Assembly: GCF_003026105.1 (NCBI RefSeq)
Contig: NZ_PYNW01000004.1
Coordinates: forward strand, 186,001 to 250,000
Reading direction: 5' to 3'
Source: Photobacterium sp. GB-56
Lineage (GTDB): Bacteria > Pseudomonadota > Gammaproteobacteria > Enterobacterales > Vibrionaceae
Length of the DNA stretch: 64,000 bases
In this document: positions 9,170 through 17,811 of the stretch, piece by piece
How the letters are laid out: each line of letters opens with the position of its first letter
Position numbering within the stretch: position 1 is the first letter of the stretch
The notes under the pieces: model-generated
Told to the model about the DNA's origin: nothing
Seen by the model: the letters and a program-made list of their open reading frames with translations, nothing else
Database searches by the model: none
Translations under genes and position numbers: made by a program

Positions 9170-10544
9170 GCCTTTTTCCGACCAAGATCAAGAGATGATG
9201 GATGATGTCTACAACGCGATGATGATTGATTCGCCTAGGAAGCATCGCTATATGGTATGGGCACTGTTTTTTATGTTGATATGCTTTTTCATTTGGGCTT
9301 TTTTTGCTCAATTGGAACTTGTCACTAGAGGTTCAGGTAAGGTTATTCCATCATCACAAGTACAAGTAATTCAAAGTTACGATGGCGGTCTGTTGCAAGC
9401 ACTATACGTGGAAGAAGGAATGACAGTTAAAAAAGGTCAACCCCTTGTACGTATTGATGATACTCGTTTTCGTTCTGATTTAGCTCAGCAAGAAGACGAA
9501 GAAGATAGCTTAAACACGAATATTGCCCGTTTTCGGCAAGAACTGAAAAGCATTGTAATTGATGATGATATTAAAGACTGGAAAGAACGGATTAAGATCA
9601 ATATCGAGCCGCTTGTTTTCTCCCAAGAACTTGCACAAAAAGAGCCTGAACTCATCGCTCGCCAGCAGGATGAATATCAAGGGCGGTTAGAAGAACTTCA
9701 AAATCAATTGGCGATCCTTGCTCGTCAAATTGTTCAACAGCAACAGGAAAGTTACGCATTATCATCTCGAATTCGCACCCTGAAAAGTAGCTTAAAACTG
9801 ATTAATAAAGAATTAGTCATGACAAAGCCTTTAGCGAAAAAGGGCATTGTCTCGGAAGTTGAACTGTTGCAGTTAGAGCGTAAAGTCAATGAAACCAAAG
9901 GTGAACTTTCGGCACTTTATGCTGAACAACCGAAGCTAAAAGCCGCTTTAGATGAATCTATTTTAAAGCGACGTGAAGCCGTGTTGAATTATCAAAAAGA
10001 TGTACGAGCTCAACTTAATGAAATGACAGCCAAACTTTCACGTTTAACCGAAGCGCAGGTTGGCTCGCAGGATAAAGTAGATAAAGCGATATTACATTCA
10101 CCCGTAAATGGCACAATTAAAAGTATCAATATAACAACCATTGGTGGTGTGGTTAAACCCGGTGAAGCCATATTAGATATCGTACCAACGGAAGATAACT
10201 TATTAATTGAAGCAAAGATCCAGCCTAAAGATATTGCATTTTTACACCCTGGGTTACCGGCTGTTGTAAAAGTAACAGCGTATGACTTTACTCGTTACGG
10301 CGGGCTTGAAGGCTCTGTTGTGAATATTAGTGCAGATACCTCGCAAGATGAAGAGGGCAATAGTTATTACTTAGTAAAGGTTCGCACAACAAACTCACAT
10401 TTAATGAAATCAGATCAGACACCTTTGCCTATTATTCCCGGTATGTTGACATCTGTTGATGTAATTACAGGAAAAAGAACAGTTTTAGAATACATACTTA
10501 ACCCGATTTTAAGAGCTAAGGAAATGGCGCTTAGAGAGCGCTAA
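9162..10544 (+). CDS. HlyD-family membrane fusion protein of the type I secretion system (LapC type)
   Basis: This periplasmic adaptor connects the ABC protein to the TolC-like channel. I choose the ATG at 9162, which has a GGGAGG ribosome site a few bases upstream and overlaps the stop of the ABC gene; an upstream GTG in frame has no such support. The 460-residue protein has a short cytoplasmic tail, one membrane helix (about 25-45), a biotinyl-lipoyl half-motif starting R-G-S-G-K-V, long coiled coils (about 105-300) and a C-terminal beta-barrel-like region. The layout matches the HlyD/LapC family. Confidence 0.9.
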   Translation: MNKPFSDQDQEMMDDVYNAMMIDSPRKHRYMVWALFFMLICFFIWAFFAQLELVTRGSGKVIPSSQVQVIQSYDGGLLQALYVEEGMTVKKGQPLVRIDDTRFRSDLAQQEDEEDSLNTNIARFRQELKSIVIDDDIKDWKERIKINIEPLVFSQELAQKEPELIARQQDEYQGRLEELQNQLAILARQIVQQQQESYALSSRIRTLKSSLKLINKELVMTKPLAKKGIVSEVELLQLERKVNETKGELSALYAEQPKLKAALDESILKRREAVLNYQKDVRAQLNEMTAKLSRLTEAQVGSQDKVDKAILHSPVNGTIKSINITTIGGVVKPGEAILDIVPTEDNLLIEAKIQPKDIAFLHPGLPAVVKVTAYDFTRYGGLEGSVVNISADTSQDEEGNSYYLVKVRTTNSHLMKSDQTPLPIIPGMLTSVDVITGKRTVLEYILNPILRAKEMALRER

Positions 10545-10574
10545 ACCATAAAAATAAGAGAAGGATATTCATTT

Positions 10575-11945
10575 ATGCGTTATGGAATACGCGATTGTAT
10601 TAAGAAGAGTTTGATTACAACAGCCATTGTTTCATCGTTATATCCAGTGTCAGCCATGAGCCAAACATTAGAGCAAGCTGTTGCGGTTACTTTAGATACT
10701 AACCCTCAGTTACAGCAGGCTTTAAGTCAATTTAAAGCACGAGAGGAGCAAGGTAATCAAGTGTTTGGTGACTATTTACCGACTGTTGATTTGACGGCGA
10801 GTTATGGTTTTAAGCAAAGCTCAACTCCTCAGAGTCGATTACAAACAGAAGATATTGTTGATTCAGAATCACCAGAAGTTGGAATTAGTATCCGACAAGT
10901 ATTATTTAATGGCTTTTTAACAGGACATGAATTATCACGTTTAGATTTTGAAGCTAAAGCGGATCAACTAAAGCTTTTTGCTACAGCGGAAGATATCGCG
11001 CTTTCGGTGGTAAAAGTCTACATTAACTACTTAGTAGAAGAGCAGGTAGTTAAGTTAGCAGAAAACAATGTTGAAAAGCATCAGCTTTTGTTTGACCAAA
11101 TAAAAGAGAAAACAGAATCTGGCTTAGGTTCAAGCGCTGATTTATCTCAAAGTAAAGGGCGTTTAGCACGTGCTAATTCTAATTTAATGTCAGCACAAAA
11201 TAATCTCGCTGATGCACGAAGTGAATTTATTCGAGTGGTTAATGAATCGCCAGAGAATGTAATTGTGCCAATGGCCGATCAAGACAAACTTCCATCATCA
11301 TTAGAACAAGCGATTGAAATAGCACAAAAAAATAATCCGATATTGAAATCATCCAACAGTGATATTGATGCAGCGCGTTCAGAGAGAGAGGCTTTAAAAT
11401 CTAACTATTATCCTGAAGTCACTTTGGAGCTTGGTGGTAAATGGTCAGATGAAAAGTTTGATTATGAAAATGCGCTTGAAGGGGAAGATAAAGAGTTACA
11501 GGCAGGGATTCAGTTACGTTATAACCTCTTTAATGGTGGCAAAGACACGTCTCGAGTTCGTGAAGCCGCATATAGAATTGATGAAGCAAAAAGTGTTCAT
11601 CAAAATACATCACGCGATGTAAGAGATGGAACAACACTCGCTTGGAATGCTAATACCTTTTTGGCTAAGCAACGAGACTTTATCCGTACACATGTTGAGG
11701 CTTCGAAAGAAACCCAATCAGCGTATGAGCAGCAATTTAAATTAGGCCAACGTTCATTATTAGACTTGTTAGATTCTGAAAACGAATTGTTTGAAGCGCG
11801 AAAAAGTTATTTACGTGCTGAGTTTGATGAGCTTGTTTCACAATACCGCATATTACATGCAACAGGGCAGCTAATCTCATCACTACGTGTAACAACGCCT
11901 GAGAACTGGAACAGTGAAGCAACTCGTCAAGGAGAGAGTGAATAA
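10575..11945 (+). CDS. TolC-family outer membrane channel of the type I secretion system (LapE/AggA type)
   Basis: This outer-membrane and periplasmic duct is the exit for the adhesin. The 456-residue protein starts with a signal peptide ending near S-A-M-S-Q. Two homologous halves of long alpha-helices with short beta stretches follow, as in TolC. Typical family words include L-E-Q-A-V near the start and G-Q-R-S-L-L-D-L-L-D-S-E-N in the second half. The stop overlaps the ATG of the lipoprotein gene (TAATG), which indicates translational coupling. Confidence 0.9.
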   Translation: MRYGIRDCIKKSLITTAIVSSLYPVSAMSQTLEQAVAVTLDTNPQLQQALSQFKAREEQGNQVFGDYLPTVDLTASYGFKQSSTPQSRLQTEDIVDSESPEVGISIRQVLFNGFLTGHELSRLDFEAKADQLKLFATAEDIALSVVKVYINYLVEEQVVKLAENNVEKHQLLFDQIKEKTESGLGSSADLSQSKGRLARANSNLMSAQNNLADARSEFIRVVNESPENVIVPMADQDKLPSSLEQAIEIAQKNNPILKSSNSDIDAARSEREALKSNYYPEVTLELGGKWSDEKFDYENALEGEDKELQAGIQLRYNLFNGGKDTSRVREAAYRIDEAKSVHQNTSRDVRDGTTLAWNANTFLAKQRDFIRTHVEASKETQSAYEQQFKLGQRSLLDLLDSENELFEARKSYLRAEFDELVSQYRILHATGQLISSLRVTTPENWNSEATRQGESE

Positions 11946-12553
11946 TGAAAAAAAACATACTATTAAGTTCGTTAGTCATTATGTCTACAATGATTAGCGG
12001 TTGTGCTTCATCCGACGGTTCTGAATCACAAACAACGACACAGCAATACGATCTACGTGACTTAGATGGTGATGGTGTGATTGAAGCACGCGATCAATGC
12101 CCAAACAGTGTGCCAGGCTCATTTGTTAATAATGTTGGCTGTGGAAAAGAGAAAGAAATTTCTGAGCGTGTAGAGCTTAAATTAAACTTTGCTAATAATT
12201 CAGCCGTTATTAAACCTGTGTATCAGCGTGAAATTGAGGCCATTGCTAATTTTATGCATCAGTACCCTGATTCGTCTGTGACGATTGAAGGGCACTGTAG
12301 CAAGAGCGGTAGCTATGAGTTGAATATGGCACTGTCTCAGGCTCGTGCTGAAGCAGTGGTTGATATGTTGAAAGATACATTCTTTATTGACCCTAATCGT
12401 CTTCAAGCAATAGGTTATGGTTACACCAAGCCTATTGATGATAGTGAAACAGAGATTGCTGCTGAGCGAAATAGACGTGTTATTGCAGCGGTATCAGGTA
12501 CGGATAAAACAATTGATATGAAGTGGCATATTTATTCGGTAGATACTGAATAA
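11945..12553 (+). CDS. OmpA-family lipoprotein, last gene of the adhesin secretion operon
   Basis: The N-terminal signal ends in a lipobox (I-S-G-C, Cys at about 20), so the mature protein should be lipid-anchored. A short calcium-type segment D-L-D-G-D-G-V and a paired-Cys stretch (C-P-N-S...G-C-G) lead into an OmpA C-terminal peptidoglycan-binding domain (about 80-185) with the A-E-R-N-R-R-V family motif. OmpA-like proteins with this TSP3-type linker often close LapBCE-type operons. Its role in secretion is inferred; it may tether the export channel to the cell wall. Confidence 0.88.
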   Translation: MKKNILLSSLVIMSTMISGCASSDGSESQTTTQQYDLRDLDGDGVIEARDQCPNSVPGSFVNNVGCGKEKEISERVELKLNFANNSAVIKPVYQREIEAIANFMHQYPDSSVTIEGHCSKSGSYELNMALSQARAEAVVDMLKDTFFIDPNRLQAIGYGYTKPIDDSETEIAAERNRRVIAAVSGTDKTIDMKWHIYSVDTE

Positions 12554-12585
12554 GTGTTACAGATAAGCAATTAACGAGCTACAGT

Positions 12586-12629
12586 AAAAAGCCGACAGTT
12601 CAAGTATGAAAGCACTATCGGCTTTTTTA
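12586..12629. terminator. Terminator between adhesin operon and convergent LruC gene
   Basis: A GCCGA-x-AGT stem with complement, flanked by A-runs and T-runs on both sides, could end both the + strand operon and the minus-strand gene. Confidence 0.75.
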
Positions 12630-12651
12630 TATTCATCGCTTACAAATAGAC

Positions 12652-14841
12652 TTACTCGAAGAGCTTAGTAATATCTGAGTTCGCACGAAGATACCAGTCC
12701 GTATTAGTACTACCACCAGATACAGAGAAGCTTTGAAGATCAGGGTAGGCTTCAAGTATGTTTATCCCTTCGCTGGGGTGATCCCAAGTTCCATCAACTA
12801 CGATAGCCCATGGAATACCGTTTGAAGTATGATAGGTATCACAGTTAATACCAGGACAGTCGCTATCTACATAGGCAGAATCATCATGTTCAGTTGCAAA
12901 ATAAGCAGTATTTGCCTTAGTTGAAACGTCTTTATTTTTCAGATGAATCTCAATTGCACGGCCATCAGTTGCACGCGTACCTTCGCCATGATCAATACCT
13001 GGCGTACCAAATAGAAATGGGTTCAAAGGCATACTTGGAACACTCGATGATGCTAATGGCGTGATGAAAGGAATGCTTGCTTCAAATTGGAATAAATCAG
13101 CGGCATCGGAATTACACCCCGTCCATACTCTGTAAAAAGTTCCTAAGAATCCTGAACAGGTTGGGGTCGGTATTTCTGTAAGGAGATTATTTGAAATAAT
13201 CGCAACCGCATCAGTTGTGCCCGATTCTAATATCTGTTTAGGGTGTAAGGTTGATCCATTAATCACTAACTTAGTTCTGTCCGCATCTACGGCAGAAACG
13301 GGAATACCATCAAATTTTATAGCGAAACCATTCGCAAAGTCTGCACCGTATGCTCTTAAATTTCCATATATATCATAGCGGAGAACATCACCCGCAGAGT
13401 TCGTTACTTTATCAACGCGGTAATATATAACGACATCATTAAAGTCGAAATCGCCTTCTTGCGGCCAGTCATCCTCATATGCCAATGTTACCCAAGAGCC
13501 TGAGGATGGGTACCAGTTATGGGTAACGGGTTGGGAATCAATCGTTACTTGGTGATCTTCTACTTCACCGTAAGAGGTCCCCCCATAAGATAATAAACCT
13601 GCATTTTTGGAAATACGAAAACGAGCCCATATTTGTCCAGTGGCTGCATCGTCAGGCACTCTAATTTTCAGAACATGACTTGCTGGTGTTGTTCCATCTC
13701 CAGCGGTTAATAACTCATCATCAATCGCATGTTCTGTTGCCTCATCAAATACACCATTATTATTCCAATCAAACCATGCATTGATAAAACCATTTGCTGA
13801 GCCACCAATAGTCACGTTAACTAAACCGTCAGAACCTTGTCTAAAGTTTGCCGGAAACGAAATACCGTCTTCATCAGCAACACTATTGGCATCATCTGAA
13901 TTCGGTGAAACAAAAGCATCGCCTTCTGTATCAATGTTGGAACCAAAATAATAATTGACGCCTGAAATATTGTAGTGACGAGCGCCGTTAGTAGAAAGGG
14001 ATGTTTTGTATGTATCAGGAGCATCACCAAAATCTGTATTTTCAGCCACTATGGCAGACGTTGAACACCTAGCGCCATCGTTCAACGTTGAAGTCGGACC
14101 ATCAGAATAAAAAACGGCATTTGATGTAAAACTCGATAAATCACTTAAATCAATTCTATAAATGGCGCCATCATCGTTACGGCTTAGGTAGAGGAAACCA
14201 TTTGAATCGAAATACTGCGCACCAAAACCACCGTTTTCTGGAACATTGATCCCACCAATTTCAACAAACGATGCACTATTGGGTGTAGTAAAGTTAGTTA
14301 TTTCATAAAGCTTTTTATTGTCGCTATCAACAGTAAATAGTCGTCCAGATGAATCGGGATGAAAAGCCATATCATGAAGGTTTAATGTGGCACTACTGGG
14401 TGTCATGACGAGAGTAACAGATAAAGTCGTTAGATCTATCTCGTACATACCTACACCCTGTCTGTATATATAATATTTATTATTATAAACGTCACCAGTT
14501 GGATAGGGCATGGTGGTGTCAATACCTGTGACGGGAATAGTTTCGAAATCAAAAAGCTGATTTATACGGACAATTTCTTCATTATTTACGTCGTATCCGT
14601 AAATATAACTGTCTGTTACGTTAAATCCGACAGCATTAACTTGAGATGCCATCGTTTTCGATGGGCGATAAAATCCAGAAGATAAATCCATTTGGTACAC
14701 TACAGTTGGATTACCTTGAAACAAAAAAGCATTACTAGGGCAGCCACCATTGTCAGTGAATGCATGCGGTATGATGCTGTGGGCCGAGGTTGAAACTAAG
14801 GCTAACGAGCATGCTAGTAAAGAGTGTTTTAAACACTTCAT
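12652..14841 (-). CDS. Secreted LruC-domain protein with GEVED domain
   Basis: This 729-residue exported protein has a signal peptide (cleavage near A-H-S-I, residue 23). The N-terminal 260 residues look like a beta-propeller-type region that tracks asparagine/aspartate repeats, similar to DUF6923 proteins. The middle (about 270-435) carries a GEVED-type domain ending G-E-V-E-D-H. The C-terminal 290 residues match the LruC domain, with the signature D-F-N-D-V-V-I-Y-Y. LruC proteins are common secreted proteins of marine Gammaproteobacteria; their function is not known. It is convergent with the adhesin operon, so any joint function is only a guess from proximity. No sorting tail of the GlyGly type is present. 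Confidence 0.8.
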   Translation of the reverse strand: MKCLKHSLLACSLALVSTSAHSIIPHAFTDNGGCPSNAFLFQGNPTVVYQMDLSSGFYRPSKTMASQVNAVGFNVTDSYIYGYDVNNEEIVRINQLFDFETIPVTGIDTTMPYPTGDVYNNKYYIYRQGVGMYEIDLTTLSVTLVMTPSSATLNLHDMAFHPDSSGRLFTVDSDNKKLYEITNFTTPNSASFVEIGGINVPENGGFGAQYFDSNGFLYLSRNDDGAIYRIDLSDLSSFTSNAVFYSDGPTSTLNDGARCSTSAIVAENTDFGDAPDTYKTSLSTNGARHYNISGVNYYFGSNIDTEGDAFVSPNSDDANSVADEDGISFPANFRQGSDGLVNVTIGGSANGFINAWFDWNNNGVFDEATEHAIDDELLTAGDGTTPASHVLKIRVPDDAATGQIWARFRISKNAGLLSYGGTSYGEVEDHQVTIDSQPVTHNWYPSSGSWVTLAYEDDWPQEGDFDFNDVVIYYRVDKVTNSAGDVLRYDIYGNLRAYGADFANGFAIKFDGIPVSAVDADRTKLVINGSTLHPKQILESGTTDAVAIISNNLLTEIPTPTCSGFLGTFYRVWTGCNSDAADLFQFEASIPFITPLASSSVPSMPLNPFLFGTPGIDHGEGTRATDGRAIEIHLKNKDVSTKANTAYFATEHDDSAYVDSDCPGINCDTYHTSNGIPWAIVVDGTWDHPSEGINILEAYPDLQSFSVSGGSTNTDWYLRANSDITKLFE

Positions 14842-15113
14842 ATCTTTGCCTCACTCAGTTAAAAATATTAATGGAAGTCATTGAGCCTTTCATCATTGAA
14901 AAATTTACAAGTATCAAGCCAATAAATATTTAAAAAAGCAGTCGGGTAATTATATGATTTATCTGTTAATTAAATTTTCGAATAATCTAGTTATGATCTA
15001 ATAGGGTAAAGAAATCATAATGATTCTAAGATTGAAAATATAAATTAGACATTAATGTATTCATATATATACTTCTAAGTAAAAATAAAATATAAGAATT
15101 GTTTCATATTTAA

Positions 15114-15133
15114 CTTATGATCTCTATCATAAG
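15114..15133. promoter_or_regulatory. Palindrome, possible operator
   Basis: CTTATGAT and its exact complement flank a CTCT spacer. There is no T-run, so it does not look like a terminator. It lies about 280 bases upstream of the LruC gene start. The binding protein is unknown. Confidence 0.35.
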
Positions 15134-15452
15134 CGATTGCTTTGTTTGTCTAGTAAAAATACAGGAATGCACATTTAATAATTATATGATTTAAATTGCA
15201 CTCTAATATAAAGTTTAGAATTGGTTAATAGAAGTATCAAGAAAGTAAGATAAAAAGAACGTAGAAAATTGTCGTATAACAGCTTCTTTTTCTAAACAAT
15301 AACATCATCATCGTATGTGACTTTCAACTAATTGAAAGCATTCAGACTGTTCTGAAGAAAAAACGTTGTTGTAACATCATAAAAAGAAACTAAATATTAT
15401 TTTTCTGTTGCGCGATCATTCATAGGCTTTCATCATTTATTAAATGGTTTCA

Positions 15453-15516
15453 ATTGGTTGATTGGTTGATTGGTTGATTGGTTGATTGGTTGATTGGTTG
15501 ATTGGTTGATTGGTCG
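15453..15516. repeat. Octanucleotide tandem repeat (ATTGGTTG, eight units)
   Basis: Seven exact copies of ATTGGTTG are followed by one copy with T to C, then a partial unit. It sits in non-coding DNA. Such runs change length by slippage and could serve as a strain marker. Confidence 0.95.
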
Positions 15517-15943
15517 ATTGATTGGTGTTTTTTATTTTTCCTCTCTTATTTATGTTGAACGAGCGCAATGTAAATAAAAAACAAGCTATGGCGAGCTAAA
15601 GTGTAGGCATATCTACGCATCATCAATATTGGAATTGGCAAAGTTTTTAAAATAGTATTCGTAATTAATTTAAATTATTACCCCTAATATTTTGTTATCT
15701 CGGTTATAAAGGCTAAGTTATTTATTAAATTAAACATTAAAATATAACTTTGATTACCAGTAGTAAAAAAGTTATATAAATGTTAAAAAATTAGAAAAAT
15801 TTTCATATGAAAGCACTGGTTAATATATTACTACTTAAAGTGATTAAATACAGGAAATACAAATCACCTGTGTTTATCTAGTTAAAGACGTTTTCTTAAT
15901 TTTAAATAAAATAACGTGAAGTTCTATTAATTTTTCTACTGTC

Positions 15944-15988
15944 GGAACGCCATATCCAGTGTCTGATAAGCGTATATGTAATGCGATT
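15944..15988 (+). pseudogene. Relic of the hrpA 3' end
   Basis: These 45 bases encode G-T-P-Y-P-V-S-D-K-R-I-C-N-A-I, which matches the C-terminal codons of hrpA at 996-1040 (13 of 15 residues; 34 of 45 bases by hand alignment). Most differences fall at third codon positions, so the copy diverged as coding sequence before it was cut off. The match fades upstream of about 15930. No helicase sequence precedes it here. Confidence 0.75.
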
Positions 15989-16020
15989 TATAAGGGTTTA
16001 TTAGCATTTATTAAAAATAG

Positions 16021-16303
16021 ATGAAAGCAAATAGTATTGAAGCACTATTAAAATGCTTTCTTTGCCGCAAGCTTACTAGGAACCGAAGTGTTTGTATTAA
16101 CAACATCGTTTACGACTTATTTAACTCGATTGATTTCAGAAGGGACAATGCGGTCAGTGGGGAAGCTGGTAAACCAAAATAAATCTCAGTTGATTGTTGA
16201 AGCGGCGGTTTATGATGCCGAAAATAGAGAAATAGGGCGAGGTAGTGGCGTCTTTGTGCATAGTAAACAGCAACTTGTTGATGTAAATGGTTATGGTCTA
16301 TAA
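16021..16303 (+). pseudogene. Truncated, frameshifted hotdog-fold thioesterase (PaaI-like) fragment
   Basis: The frame from 16052 to the stop at 16303 encodes the C-terminal half of a hotdog thioesterase, with the stretch T-T-S-F-T-T-Y-L-T-R and a conserved-looking V-G-K-L-V-N-Q-N-K-S. The upstream piece from the ATG at 16021 (A-N-S-I-E-A-L-L) is in another frame and joins it only if one base is removed from the AAAA run near 16050. The N-terminal half of the family domain is missing. I read it as a broken remnant. A GTG at 16088 could start a 71-residue product, but that would lack half of the fold. Confidence 0.6.
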
Positions 16304-16308
16304 GTGGC

Positions 16309-16338
16309 AAGCCGTTCCTAATGGTTAGGAACGGCTTG
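16309..16338. terminator. Strong hairpin after the thioesterase remnant
   Basis: AAGCCGTTCCTAA and its complement form a 13-bp stem with a TGG loop. The T-run downstream is weak. It lies between the remnant and the convergent metalloprotease gene. Confidence 0.65.
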
Positions 16339-16352
16339 TTGTAATTAAAAAA

Positions 16353-17630
16353 TTAATTACGACGTCTGAAGAGCAATAGTGCAAGGCCAAATAGACTCAA
16401 TAGACCTGTGCTACCGCCGCCGCCGCCGCCGCCGTCATTTCCATTATCTGGTGCTGGTGTCGGTGTTGGTTCTGGCTCTTTGTCTTTCGCACAACTAGCT
16501 AGCGTGTCTTCAGGCGTTTTAACGGTAAAATCGAGTTGGTTAGATGAGCCAAGTTTCTCTCCCCATCGTGTACCAAGTTTTAACGTTCTTTCACCATCAT
16601 CACAAATCGCATCAGTAGGTGCTGGATTGACAAGTTGTAGAGATACCGTTTTTGTGGTTTCGTTCGGTGCAAACTCAACACGTTTTGCCAGCTCTTGATA
16701 ATCGGTTGCTGGCACAGCGGTGACCGCATCTGAATAAACCTCAATCGAAGCAGCTTGAGACACGTCACCATCACGTGTCACCGTGATAACTTTCTCAAAT
16801 TCTGACGATTGGTTTTCATCCAGAGCAATAGTGACGTTACCAATTTTTGTTAAAGGTGGTACTTGCGCCCAATCTGCCGTTCTCACTTGGCTAATTGTTT
16901 CGAGTAATACTTTCGCATTGTTCGCGGTTACTGTACCACACGCTTCTCCACCTCTTGTTACGTTGGGATCCGAATAGAACTCATTCAAATCAAACTGATT
17001 GTAATTGAGGTCGGCACTCATGATGGTCGGTTTTCCGCCACAGCGCCATGCGTAGTTGTCGTCTTCAAAATGTGATTGTGTGTGCTCGTACTCATGACCA
17101 AGACGGTCAACGTGTCCCCATTCGTGCGCTAGCAACGTTGGTAGTGAGCAGGATTCGTTAAACGCGCTGACGGTGTGGTAACTGGTTTGTACACCACACT
17201 GACGGTCAGCAAGGTTACTGTTAATGACAAGTGAGACGACTGAAGCACCGTACTTGCGGCGTATTTCATCAAAATCACCAAATGAAAAACTATCCGCAAC
17301 TTCTGCCACATTATCGCCTTCCAATTTCATTGGAATGGCGGCAACAACATTACGGCGGTATTTGATGTTGTTGATATCGTGAGCTTTATTAGCAATCGCG
17401 GTTTGCTGCATCAAATATCGATTTAACTGCTCAGGTTTGATGCTTGGATCGTAAATAACAAGAATGTTACTCAGTGGGCCGTCATACCCATCTTCAACTT
17501 GTGAGTTGTAATTTTGGATTTCATAATTCGGCCAATTTTCAGGAAGATTGTTTGCTGAGAATGGTTGCATTCCTGCGAATGTGGGGGCACTTAATAAAGC
17601 CGATAACGACACGATTAATATTTTATTCAT
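16353..17630 (-). CDS. Secreted zinc metalloprotease-like protein with GlyGly-CTERM sorting tail
   Basis: I place the start at 17630, where AAGGAAA precedes the ATG and a signal peptide (M-N-K-I-L-I-V to T-F-A-G) begins; a longer in-frame start would add 27 residues before it. The zinc site H-E-W-G-H-V-D-R-L-G-H resembles the metzincin motif, but Arg replaces the Gly expected at position 8 of the motif. A possible Met-turn (T-I-M-S) follows. A Calx-beta-like segment fills about 265-390. The tail has a run of seven Gly, a hydrophobic segment and R-R-R-N, the GlyGly-CTERM signal that rhombosortase processes after type II secretion (family knowledge). Substrate unknown. Confidence 0.78.
   Translation of the reverse strand: MNKILIVSLSALLSAPTFAGMQPFSANNLPENWPNYEIQNYNSQVEDGYDGPLSNILVIYDPSIKPEQLNRYLMQQTAIANKAHDINNIKYRRNVVAAIPMKLEGDNVAEVADSFSFGDFDEIRRKYGASVVSLVINSNLADRQCGVQTSYHTVSAFNESCSLPTLLAHEWGHVDRLGHEYEHTQSHFEDDNYAWRCGGKPTIMSADLNYNQFDLNEFYSDPNVTRGGEACGTVTANNAKVLLETISQVRTADWAQVPPLTKIGNVTIALDENQSSEFEKVITVTRDGDVSQAASIEVYSDAVTAVPATDYQELAKRVEFAPNETTKTVSLQLVNPAPTDAICDDGERTLKLGTRWGEKLGSSNQLDFTVKTPEDTLASCAKDKEPEPTPTPAPDNGNDGGGGGGGSTGLLSLFGLALLLFRRRN
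16414..16434. repeat. (CCG)7 microsatellite encoding the poly-Gly of the sorting tail
   Basis: Seven uninterrupted CCG units on the + strand encode seven Gly on the minus strand, just before the hydrophobic part of the GlyGly-CTERM tail. Changes by multiples of three bases would vary the linker without breaking the frame. Confidence 0.9.
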
Positions 17631-17765
17631 TGTTTTCCTTAACAATATAGACTGCAACTTTATAAAGTAATCGAAAAATTCAAGCCTAATTAACAAAATA
17701 TTAACTTTCAATGAAGTAGCAAAATTTTGCGATACACTTATCTCATTGAGTTAAATACAAATAAC

Positions 17766-17793
17766 AAAAAGGAGCTAATTAGCCCCTTTTTTA
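17766..17793 (-). terminator. Terminator after gsk
   Basis: On the minus strand GGGGCTAATTAGCTCC forms a hairpin followed by TTTTTG. It lies 19 bases past the gsk stop. Confidence 0.75.
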
Positions 17794-17811
17794 AACTATT
17801 ACAAATTGGAA

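Larger units (their letters stand above)
14842..15943. other. AT-rich gene-poor spacer
   Basis: About 1.1 kb with no credible reading frame on either strand. It holds the upstream region of the LruC gene, an 8-bp-arm palindrome at 15114 and the octanucleotide repeat at 15453. Base composition is visibly more AT-rich than the flanking genes, in keeping with acquired or decaying DNA. Confidence 0.7.

Noticed and set aside
15453-15516. CRISPR array
   Set aside because: Units are eight bases and contiguous, without spacers.
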